Assembly: GCA_038961845.1 (NCBI GenBank)
Contig: CP152408.1
Location: 2,480,001 to 2,544,000 of the forward strand
DNA: 64,000 bases
Source of the DNA: Xylophilus sp. GW821-FHT01B05
Lineage (GTDB): Bacteria; Pseudomonadota; Gammaproteobacteria; Burkholderiales; Burkholderiaceae_C
Reading direction: 5' to 3'
The notes below the pieces were generated by a model. That model was not told where the DNA came from. It saw only the letters and a list, made by a program, of their open reading frames with translations, and made no database searches. The position numbers were made by a program, and so were the translations under genes. Positions 28,032-34,719 of this stretch are shown piece by piece (the stretch's first letter is position 1; each line of letters begins with the position of its first letter).

Positions 28032-29732
28032 TTACATGCCCGAGTAGTTCGGCCCGCCGCCGCCCTCGGGCGTGACCCAGACGATGTTCTGCGTGGGGTC
28101 CTTGATGTCGCAGGTCTTGCAGTGCACGCAGTTCTGCGCGTTGATCTGCAGGCGGTCGGATTTGCCCTCGGTGGCTTCGTCCGGCACGAACTCATAGACA
28201 CCGGCCGGGCAGTAGCGGCCTTCTGGGCCGGCGTACTCGGGCAGGTTGATGCGCGTGGGCACCGTGGGGTCTTTCAGCGTCAGGTGCGCCGGCTGGTTTT
28301 CTTCGTGGTTGGTGTTGCTCACGAACACGCTGGAGAGCCGGTCGAAGGTCAGCTTGCCGTCGGGCTTGGCGTAGCGGATCGGCTTGAAGGCCGAGGCCGG
28401 CTTGAGCCGCGAATGGTCGGCCTCGCGGCGGTGGATGGTCCAGGGGATGTTGCCGCCCAGCAGCTTTTGCTCGATGCCGGTCATCATGATGGCGACCGTG
28501 CGGCCCTTCTTGAACCAGGTCTTGAAGTTGCGGTCTTTGTTGAGCTCTTCGAACAGCCAGCTCTTCTTGAAGGCCTCGGGGTAGGCACTCAGCTCGTCGT
28601 GCTGGCGGCCGGCGGTGACGGCGTCAAACGCGGCTTCTGCGGCCAGCATGCCGGTCTTGATCGCGGCGTGGCTGCCCTTGATGCGGCTCACGTTCAGGTA
28701 GCCGGCCTCGCAGCCCACCAGCGCGCCGCCCGGGAACACCGTCTTGGGCAGGGCCAGCAGGCCGCCCGCCGTGATGGCGCGCGCGCCGTAGCTGATGCGC
28801 TTGGCTGGCTTGGCGCCGTCCTTGCCCTCGAAGTACCAGCGGATGTTGGGGTGCGTCTTGAAGCGCTGGAACTCTTCGAATGGGCTCAGGTAAGGGTTTT
28901 GGTAATCCAGGCCCACGACAAAGCCGACGACGATCTTGTTGTCTTCTGCGTGGTAGAGGAAGCCGCCGCCATAGGTGTCGGCCGCCAGCGGCCAGCCCGC
29001 GCCGTGCACCACCAGGCCGGGCTGGTGGCGCGCCGGGTCGATCTCCCACAGCTCCTTGATGCCAATGCCGTAGCTTTGCGGGTCGCTGTCCTTGGCCAGC
29101 GCAAATTTTTCGATCAACTGGCGGCCCAGGTGGCCGCGCGCGCCTTCGGCAAACACCGTGTACTTGGCGTGCAGCTCCATGCCCAGCTGGAAGTTCTCGG
29201 TCGGCTCGCCGTCCTTGCCTATGCCCATGTTGCCGGTGGCCACGCCCTTGACCGAGCCGTCTTCGTTGTAGAGCACTTCGGCCGCGGGGAAGCCGGGGAA
29301 GATTTCCACGCCCAGGTTCTCGGCCTGCTGCGCCAGCCAGCGCGTGACGTTGCCCAGGCTGATGATGTAGTTGCCCTCGTTGTGGAAGCAGTGCGGCAGC
29401 AGGACGTTGGGCGTGCGGATGGCGCTCTTCTCGCTAAAGAGCAGGAAGGCGTCTTCGGTCACCGGCTGGTTCAGCGGTGCGCCCATGGCCTTCCAGTCGG
29501 GGAACAGCTCGGTCAGCGCGCGCGGGTCCATGATGGCGCCCGAGAGGATGTGGGCGCCGGGCTCAGAGCCCTTCTCCAGCACCACGACGGAGATCTCGCT
29601 CCCTTTCTCTGCCGCAAGCTGCTTGAGCCGGATGGCGGTAGACAGCCCAGCGGGGCCGCCCCCGACGACAACTACGTCGTACTCCATGGCTTCGCGGGGA
29701 CCGAACTGGGCAAGGATCTCGTCGTGGGTCAT
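28032..29732 (-). CDS. etfD: Electron-transfer flavoprotein-ubiquinone oxidoreductase
   Basis: 566 residues. N-terminal FAD motif VVVVGGGPAGLSTAIRLKQ; C-terminal [4Fe-4S] domain with CPAGVYEF and CVHCKTCDIKDP providing the four cysteines. It passes electrons from reduced ETF, used by acyl-CoA and dimethylglycine-type dehydrogenases, into the quinone pool at the membrane. Start ATG 29732 matches the family N-terminus; an upstream ATG at 29795 is not supported. Nothing is truncated. Upstream, 29733-30045 holds no gene; it contains the regulator-gene operator candidate. Confidence 0.96.
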   Translation of the reverse strand: MTHDEILAQFGPREAMEYDVVVVGGGPAGLSTAIRLKQLAAEKGSEISVVVLEKGSEPGAHILSGAIMDPRALTELFPDWKAMGAPLNQPVTEDAFLLFSEKSAIRTPNVLLPHCFHNEGNYIISLGNVTRWLAQQAENLGVEIFPGFPAAEVLYNEDGSVKGVATGNMGIGKDGEPTENFQLGMELHAKYTVFAEGARGHLGRQLIEKFALAKDSDPQSYGIGIKELWEIDPARHQPGLVVHGAGWPLAADTYGGGFLYHAEDNKIVVGFVVGLDYQNPYLSPFEEFQRFKTHPNIRWYFEGKDGAKPAKRISYGARAITAGGLLALPKTVFPGGALVGCEAGYLNVSRIKGSHAAIKTGMLAAEAAFDAVTAGRQHDELSAYPEAFKKSWLFEELNKDRNFKTWFKKGRTVAIMMTGIEQKLLGGNIPWTIHRREADHSRLKPASAFKPIRYAKPDGKLTFDRLSSVFVSNTNHEENQPAHLTLKDPTVPTRINLPEYAGPEGRYCPAGVYEFVPDEATEGKSDRLQINAQNCVHCKTCDIKDPTQNIVWVTPEGGGGPNYSGM

Positions 29733-29969
29733 GAAAGTCTCTTCTCGTCGTGTAATCGGGTTATGGGTTTGGCCGGCTCCTGGGCCATATGTCATGCACT
29801 TTCTTCAGGTCTGCAGAAATGCAGTGCATAACACGCTCTACTGTGCGACTGATTTTATTCGGCAGGCCAAGGCCCATGCGCTGCGCTCATATTCAAGCCC
29901 GTCAAAAGATCCCGCTCCATGGCCTGCAGCATCCGTGCACGAGCAGCCTCGGGATTTCCCTTGGCGCTT

Positions 29970-29993
29970 GCAAATTACCTGATTTCAGGGATT
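29970..29993 (+). promoter_or_regulatory. Candidate operator site 1, upstream of the NarL-type regulator
   Basis: GCAAAT followed by TACCTGATTTCAGGGATT, 52 bases before the response-regulator ATG at 30046. The arms ACCTGA/TCAGGG(A) are near-palindromic. It shares the GCAAATTACCT left part and the AGG-ATT right part with site 2 at 32713. The rest of the 313-base gap 29733-30045 shows no gene or other recognised element. Confidence 0.5.
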
Positions 29994-30045
29994 GGTCGAT
30001 GGGGCCAACTGTGTCAGGCTGGCATGCCTTGCCGCTTCATAGCCT

Positions 30046-30759
30046 ATGACCTTGCCTACCTCTTCGTCGCACCTGCCTGCCCCGGCCGCGCCTGCTGCCC
30101 TGGAGCCGTTGCTGCCCGGCCCGCTGCTCATCGTGGAGGACGACCCCATCATGCAAGAGCGGATGGCCGCCATCCTGATATCCCTGGGCTATGTCGCAGA
30201 GGCACTGAGCTTTGCCGGCAGCATCGTCGAGGCCCATGGCCTGCTGGCCGAGCAGCCCTTTGCCATGGCGCTGATCGACATCGGCCTGCCCGACGGCAGC
30301 GGCATCGACCTGATCCGCGAACTGCACCTGCGCGACCCGGCCCTGCCGCTGCTGGTGGTCTCGGCCTGGCGCTCTGAACAGGTCATCGTCACGGCGCTGC
30401 AGGCCGGCGCCACCGGCTACCTGCTCAAGGAGCGCGAGGACATAGAGATCGCCCTGTCGATACGCAGCGCGCTGCGCGGCGGCGCACCGATAGACCCTTT
30501 TGTGGCCAAGCGCATCCTGGCGCTGCTGGACCCGGCAAGCCCAGTCCGCCCGGCCGTGCCCAGCCCGCGGCTCAGCCGGCGCGAGCTGGAGATCCTCGAC
30601 CTGGTGGGGCAGGGCCTGACCAACCGCGACATCGCGGAGAGCCTGGCCCTGTCGCGGCTGACCGTGGAATGCCACATCAAGAACATCTACAAGAAGCTGG
30701 CGGTGACTTCACGCACCCAGGCGGTGTTCGAGGCGCGCGGCTCCGGGCTGCTGCCTTAA
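30046..30759 (+). CDS. NarL/LuxR-type response regulator
   Basis: 237 residues. Receiver domain about 26-145: acidic pocket LIVEDDP, phospho-acceptor Asp78 (ALIDIGLPDGSG), Thr/Ser switch (VVSAW) and Lys (YLLKE). The C-terminal LuxR HTH (about 168-230) includes LSRRELEILDLVGQGLTNRD and SRLTVECHIKNIYKKL. The N-terminus has a Pro/Ala-rich leader of about 25 residues. Its stop abuts the start of the sensor kinase (TAAATG), so the two are co-expressed. It presumably binds the TACCT-N6/7-GG-N-AT palindromes at 29970, 32713 and 34628, one of which lies at its own promoter. Confidence 0.95.
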   Translation: MTLPTSSSHLPAPAAPAALEPLLPGPLLIVEDDPIMQERMAAILISLGYVAEALSFAGSIVEAHGLLAEQPFAMALIDIGLPDGSGIDLIRELHLRDPALPLLVVSAWRSEQVIVTALQAGATGYLLKEREDIEIALSIRSALRGGAPIDPFVAKRILALLDPASPVRPAVPSPRLSRRELEILDLVGQGLTNRDIAESLALSRLTVECHIKNIYKKLAVTSRTQAVFEARGSGLLP

Positions 30760-32616
30760 ATGAAGAGCGTCCGCTGGCAGGTCGCGTGGGCCGCAGCGCT
30801 GCTGATGCTGCTGTGGGCCCTGCCGGCTGCCGCCAGCGCACCGGCGTTCGACCGCATCGAAGCCGTGCGCGCCGACTGGTCGGCGCAGCAGCCGCCCGAC
30901 ACCGGCTGGACCGAAGCCACACTGCCTGATGCCTGGACCACGCGCTGGCCCGGCTTTGACGGCGTGGTCTGGTACCGGCTGACCTGGTCCCAGGCAAGCA
31001 CCGACGCCCCATTGGGCCTGCTGCTGGACTACCTGAGCATGGCCGGCGCGGTGTCGCTCAACGGCAGCCTGCTGGGGCGCGACCCGCAACTGGTCGAGCC
31101 GCTTACCCGCGCCCGCAGCATCCCGCGCTACTGGCTGCTCTCCGCTCCCACCCTGCGGGCCGGCCCCAACACGCTGCTGGTGCGCGTGTCGGGGCTGGCG
31201 GCGTACCGGCCGGGCCTGGGGCCGGTGCGGCTGGGCGACCCGGCGCAGCTCCAGGCCGCCTACGAGGCCTTGCAGCAAAGCCGCGACCAACAAGTCTTCA
31301 ACCTGGCGATGACCCTCACCCTCTGGGGCTTCTTCCTGGTCTTGTGGCTGATGCGCCGCCAAGAGGTGGTCCACGGCTGGTTCAGCCTGATGGCCGGGGT
31401 GTGGTGGTGGCAGATTTTTCTGCAGAACTACACCACCAGCCCCTGGCCATTCGCCGACACCTACGCCTGGCACCGTGGCGTCATCACGCTGTTCTTGCTG
31501 CACAACGCGCTGTTCCTGGTCTTCATGCTGCGCTTCTGTGAACAGCGCTGGCGCCGCCTGGAGCGGGCACTCTGGCTGGCCGTGGCCGCTGGCGTGGCAT
31601 TGATAGCCTGGGTGCCCGTTGCGCAGATTGCCAGCGTGCAGCAGCTCATCTCGTGGTCGGTCTGCTTCACCTTCTTTGGCGCTTGCTTCTTGTTGCTGCG
31701 GCACACCTGGTACAGCCGGCGCACCGACCACCGCATCCTGAGCCTGGTCATGTCCGTGTCCATCGTCGCCGGCGTGCACGACATCCTGTTGCTGGCCGGC
31801 TGGGTGAACAGCGATATCCACTACACCGTCTACACCTCCCAGCTGGAGATGCTGGGCATGGCCCTGGTGCTGGCCTGGCGCTTTGCTGCCAGCCTGGGGC
31901 GCATCGAGCGCTTCAGCGACGAACTCGCGGCCAAGGTCGCTGCCGCCCGCGAAGAACTGGCCCTCACCCTGCAGCGCCAGCACACGCTGGAGGTGGCCAA
32001 TGCCCGCCTCACCGAACGCAACAGCCTGGCGCATGACCTGCACGACGGGCTGGGCGGCACCCTGGTCAGTAGCATCGCCGCCATGGAACACGCCGAAGGC
32101 GGCGTGCCGGCCGCGCGCTTTCTGGGCATCTTGAAGGAGCTGCGCGACGAACTGCGCATTACCGTCGACATCGGCGCCAGCCAGCAGTTGGGCGACCACG
32201 CCCTGGGCGAGCTGCTCGCTCCGCCGCGCCACCGCCTCACGCGTCTGTGCGAAGGCCAGCGCATCGCCTGCCATTGGCACATTGACGACGCCGCGGCCCA
32301 GCGCTCGGTGCGCGCGGCCCAGGGCCTGGACCTGGTGCGGGTGCTGCAAGAAGCCGTGACCAATGTGCTCAAGCACAGCGGCGCCAGCCGGGTCGACATC
32401 GACATCCGGCAAGACGCGGCCAACCTGGTGCTCACCGTCACCGACAACGGCGTGGGCTTTGACGCCAACGCCGACCCGGCGCACTCTGGCACCGGCCTGC
32501 ACAGCCTGCGCCTGCGCGCGCAGCGCCTGGACGGCCGCCTCAGCTTGGCCTCCCGGCCCGGCCAGACCGTGGTCGCACTGTGCATGCCCTGGCCGGCCAG
32601 CGCATTGGCGCCCTGA
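30760..32616 (+). CDS. Membrane sensor histidine kinase, 7TMR-DISM-like with HisKA_3
   Basis: 618 residues. A signal sequence (1-25) leads to a periplasmic jelly-roll-like region (about 30-170, WYRLTWSQ, LDYLSMAGAVSLNGSLLGRD). About seven membrane helices (180-385), a coiled coil (390-420), the HisKA_3 dimerisation domain with His428 in DLHDGLGGT and an HATPase with DNGVGFD and GTGLHSLRLRA follow. This layout matches 7TM-DISM kinases that sense extracellular ligands, often carbohydrate-like; the ligand is unknown. It directly follows the cognate regulator gene and precedes secreted-protein genes. Confidence 0.93.
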   Translation: MKSVRWQVAWAAALLMLLWALPAAASAPAFDRIEAVRADWSAQQPPDTGWTEATLPDAWTTRWPGFDGVVWYRLTWSQASTDAPLGLLLDYLSMAGAVSLNGSLLGRDPQLVEPLTRARSIPRYWLLSAPTLRAGPNTLLVRVSGLAAYRPGLGPVRLGDPAQLQAAYEALQQSRDQQVFNLAMTLTLWGFFLVLWLMRRQEVVHGWFSLMAGVWWWQIFLQNYTTSPWPFADTYAWHRGVITLFLLHNALFLVFMLRFCEQRWRRLERALWLAVAAGVALIAWVPVAQIASVQQLISWSVCFTFFGACFLLLRHTWYSRRTDHRILSLVMSVSIVAGVHDILLLAGWVNSDIHYTVYTSQLEMLGMALVLAWRFAASLGRIERFSDELAAKVAAAREELALTLQRQHTLEVANARLTERNSLAHDLHDGLGGTLVSSIAAMEHAEGGVPAARFLGILKELRDELRITVDIGASQQLGDHALGELLAPPRHRLTRLCEGQRIACHWHIDDAAAQRSVRAAQGLDLVRVLQEAVTNVLKHSGASRVDIDIRQDAANLVLTVTDNGVGFDANADPAHSGTGLHSLRLRAQRLDGRLSLASRPGQTVVALCMPWPASALAP

Positions 32617-32712
32617 GCTGCACCCATACCCGGGCGCCAGGCGATCTACACGGCGCGCGGCCGTTGCCGTAGCCGCGTTGCTGGCGGGGGCACCGCACAC
32701 GCTACCCGCCGT

Positions 32713-32736
32713 GCAAATTACCTAGTTCTAGGTATT
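32713..32736 (+). promoter_or_regulatory. Candidate operator site 2, upstream of the decayed secreted-protein gene
   Basis: GCAAAT followed by TACCTAGTTCTAGGTATT. The core ACCTA-GTTC-TAGGT is a perfect palindrome. It lies 97 bases past the kinase stop and upstream of the remnant gene at 32940. It shares 18 or more positions with site 1. The 32737-32847 stretch after it holds no gene that I can recognise. Confidence 0.55.
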
Positions 32737-32847
32737 TCCCTCCCGGCGCCGCCGGGGGAGACTGCTGCGCCACCTGCAGCCGCCCAGCCATGCTGGAGGC
32801 GGGGCCCCACGCCGACCGGCTGCGGCCCGGTGCCACCGGGGTCATGC

Positions 32848-32915
32848 TCATCTATTGATAGCTGGTAGCCCAGGTGGGGTATGGGTTAATGCCATTTTTG
32901 ACCAAAAACTTTTCG
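32848..32915 (-). repeat. Dispersed palindromic repeat, copy E
   Basis: Plus strand reads CATCTATTGATAGCTGGTAG, then CCCAGGTGGGGTATGGGTTA, then ATGCCATTTTTGACCAAAAA. The TTTGACCAA tail and CTATTGATA head are shared with copy I inside imuC. It lies between operator site 2 and the start codon of the decayed secreted-protein gene. Confidence 0.75.
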
Positions 32916-32939
32916 CCAACCTTCGCAAGGCAGCCCCGC

Positions 32940-33199
32940 ATGAACTCTAGTGTCGCGTCAAGCATGATCTGCCGGTGTGCGCTTGCCCTCGCCGCGCATC
33001 GCTGCGTTGCAGCCCTTGCCCAGGCGTAAAGCCTGGGCGGCGGCCTGCGCCTTGCGCTGCACGCCGATGCCTTCGCACCCATCCGTCACCTCACGCTTGA
33101 CACGACACTAGCCTTCTCGCCCCGCCCGCCGCACTCCGCACTCTGGCCCTGACGTTGCTGGCAGGCGTTGCCGGCGCGGCCCAGGCCGGCACCCTCACG
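32940..33199 (+). pseudogene. Remnant of a secreted-protein gene, split by a MITE and cut by an IS
   Basis: ATG 32940 (AAGG nine bases upstream) is followed by codons for Met-Asn-Ser, then a 165-bp inverted-repeat element at 32947-33111, then an open frame encoding SLLAPPAALRTLALTLLAGV and AGAAQAGTLTQ. Joining the flanks at one copy of CTAG gives an uninterrupted frame with a classic Sec signal peptide ending GAAQA. The frame then runs into the left end of an insertion sequence at 33200, and no continuation is recognisable after its right end at 34424. The signal peptide resembles that of the intact beta-helix protein nearby. Function unknown. Confidence 0.65.
32947..33111. mobile_element. 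MITE-like 165-bp element with 17-bp terminal inverted repeats
   Basis: Left end CTAGTGTCGCGTCAAGC (32947-32963) and right end GCTTGACACGACACTAG (33095-33111) are inverted repeats matching at 16 of 17 positions. The interior has a perfect hairpin GCCCAGGC-GTAAA-GCCTGGGC. It carries no transposase gene. CTAG at both borders could be the target duplication or TA-type insertion, as in IS630/Tc1 relatives; that family link is inference. Confidence 0.65.
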
Positions 33200-34424
33200 C
33201 AGGGCAATCGCATCTAAAAAAATCGGTCCTCCAAGCTGAGGGAAACTGCAGCGCTTGATGAGTCCCCCAAGCGCTACCCCGATGAGCCTGCTGCAACACC
33301 TGCAAAGCATCCCCGATCCCCGATCCCCGATCCCCGCACCCCTCGCACGCGCCGCCATGAGCTGCAGTCCATCCTGGCGATAGCGCTGTGCGCCACCCTC
33401 GCAGGGGCAGACAACTGGGTGGAAGTGGCCGAGTTTGGGGAACTGCACCAGGACTGGTTCGCCCGCTTCGTACCCATGCCCTCGGGCATCGCCTCACACG
33501 ACACCTTTGCCCGGGTGTTTCGCCTGCTCGATGCCCAGGAGCTGGAACAAGCCTGCCAGCGCTGGCTGCAGCAGCTCGCAGGCCAGGTGCAAGGCAGCGT
33601 TGCCATTGATGGCAAAAGCGTACGCGGCAGCCGCAAGGGCGATGCCCCCAAGGCACTGCACATGGTCAGCGCCTGGGCCGCCGACATGGGACTGCTGCTG
33701 GGGCAGCGCAAGGTCGATGGCAAGAGCAACGAGATCACCGCCATCCCTGAGCTACTGCGCTTGCTGCACCTGAAGGGCTGCATCGTCACCATCGATGCCA
33801 TCGGTTGCCAAAAGAGCATTGCCGGGCAACTACACGCACATGGTGCGGACTATGTCCTCAGCCTGAAGGCCAACCAGCCGCACATGCACGGCGTCGTGCA
33901 AAAGCACTTTGCAGCGGTGAGCGACGCGCAGGAGGGCAATACCTATGCCGAAAGCTGCGTGGGCCATGGGAGGCGTGAGCAGCGCAGCTACCGGGTGAGC
34001 CCCATTCCTGCGGCGCTGCAGCGGGCTGCAGCCCACTGGCCGGGGCTATCGAGCGTGGTACAGGTGGTACGCCAGCGCCAGCGGGCAGACAAACCCATGA
34101 GCGAAGAAGTCAGCTACTACCCTCAAGCCTGCCGGCGCACACGGCTGTACATGTGCTGGCGCACAGCATCCGTGCGCACTGGAGTGTGGAGAACCAGTTG
34201 CACTGGAGCCTGGATGTGGGCCTGCGCGAGGATGCTGCGCAGTCCTATAAGGACCAGGGCCCGCATAACCAGACCCTGCTGCGGAGCATGGCCTTGCAGA
34301 TGCTCAAGAGCGATACATCGGTGAAGGTCGGCGTCCAGGCCAAGCGCAAGCGCGCGGGGTGGAGCACGTCTTATCTGGAGCACCTCTTGGGGATGGCGCT
34401 CCCTATTTAGATGCGATTGCCCTG
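33200..34424 (+). mobile_element. ISAs1-family insertion sequence (inactive copy)
   Basis: 1225 bp bounded by perfect 19-bp inverted repeats: CAGGGCAATCGCATCTAAA at 33200-33218 and its reverse complement at 34406-34424. It contains one transposase gene of ISAs1 type broken by two frameshifts. No convincing direct target repeat is visible (flanks end CCCTCACG and begin GTGGCACG), suggesting later rearrangement or loss of the right-hand host sequence. Confidence 0.85.
33258..34410 (+). pseudogene. ISAs1-family transposase, two frameshifts
   Basis: Three frames together give a full-length DDE transposase. Frame one: MSPPSATPMSLLQHLQSIPD, ending in four tandem ATCCCCG heptamers (33309-33336). 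Two extra heptamers (14 bases) would explain the first shift. Frame two (to about 34120): HELQSILAIALCATLAGADN, catalytic Asp in VAIDGKSVRGS and Asp in VTIDAIGCQ. Frame three: LAHSIRAHWSVENQLHWSLD with the catalytic Glu, reached after a one-base loss near TACTACCCTCAAG. All DDE residues survive but not in one frame, so the copy should be inactive unless recoded. Confidence 0.85.
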
Positions 34425-34462
34425 GTGGCACGAAGATGGCGCTAGCCAATCAATAGCTGCAA

Positions 34463-34522
34463 GCCGGCATATATCCTGCACTTCAGGTACTTTTGTACCT
34501 GAAACGAAGGATATGCACCGGC
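34463..34522. repeat. 60-bp imperfect palindrome upstream of the beta-helix gene
   Basis: Left arm GCCGGCATATATCCT then GCACTTCAGGTAC; right arm, reverse complemented, GCCGGTGCATATCCTT then CGTTTCAGGTAC. The centre is a perfect 9-bp stem TTCAGGTAC-TTTT-GTACCTGAA (34482-34503). It lies 38 bases after the IS right end and about 105 before operator site 3. The 34425-34627 gap holds no other feature that I recognise apart from a CAATAGCTGC fragment resembling the dispersed repeat. Confidence 0.7.
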
Positions 34523-34627
34523 ATAGCGCTATGTTTTTTTGATTCTCTGCATACAGCGCCGGTTCACGCTTGGTACGCAAGGCCGGCGAGAACGCCTCGC
34601 AGCCACCGCGTCGGCCAGGCAGCGGCC

Positions 34628-34644
34628 TACCTAGTTTCGGGGAT
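34628..34644 (+). promoter_or_regulatory. Candidate operator site 3, upstream of the beta-helix protein gene
   Basis: TACCTAGTTTCGGGGAT, 75 bases before ATG 34720. It matches sites 1 and 2 in TACCT, TT, C, GG and AT at the same spacing, though it lacks the GCAAAT extension and its right arm is weaker. Same orientation relative to the downstream gene as the other two. Confidence 0.45.
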
Positions 34645-34719
34645 GTACAGCTTGTTGCAAGCTGGGCAGCATCGGCGGCATTGGCGTGTCCATCCCGGGC
34701 GCGCGCGCAGGACCGTCCC

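Noticed and set aside
27840..29831. A 663-codon plus-strand frame opposite ETF-QO
   Set aside because: The opposing gene has FAD and Fe-S motifs; the plus frame looks like a shadow.
30709..32700. A 663-codon minus-strand frame opposite the sensor kinase
   Set aside because: Shadow of the HisKA_3 kinase; Gln/His/Arg-rich with no domain.
32852..33082. A 76-residue minus-strand frame
   Set aside because: It spans repeat copy E and most of the MITE, so it is an artefact of joined repeats rather than a gene.
33309..33336. CRISPR-like short tandem repeats
   Set aside because: The four ATCCCCG units have no spacers and sit in a transposase frame, so they are a slippage tract.
33190..34434. A target-site duplication for the ISAs1 copy
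   Set aside because: The flanks share only CACG at shifted positions, which is not convincing.
34441..34460. A tenth copy of the dispersed repeat (CAATCAATAGCTGCAAG)
   Set aside because: Only the head is similar and no palindromic core follows, so it is at most a fragment.
34570..34719. An upstream start for the beta-helix protein adding 50 residues
   Set aside because: It would place about 50 charged residues before a clean signal peptide and overlaps operator site 3; ATG 34720 is far more plausible.
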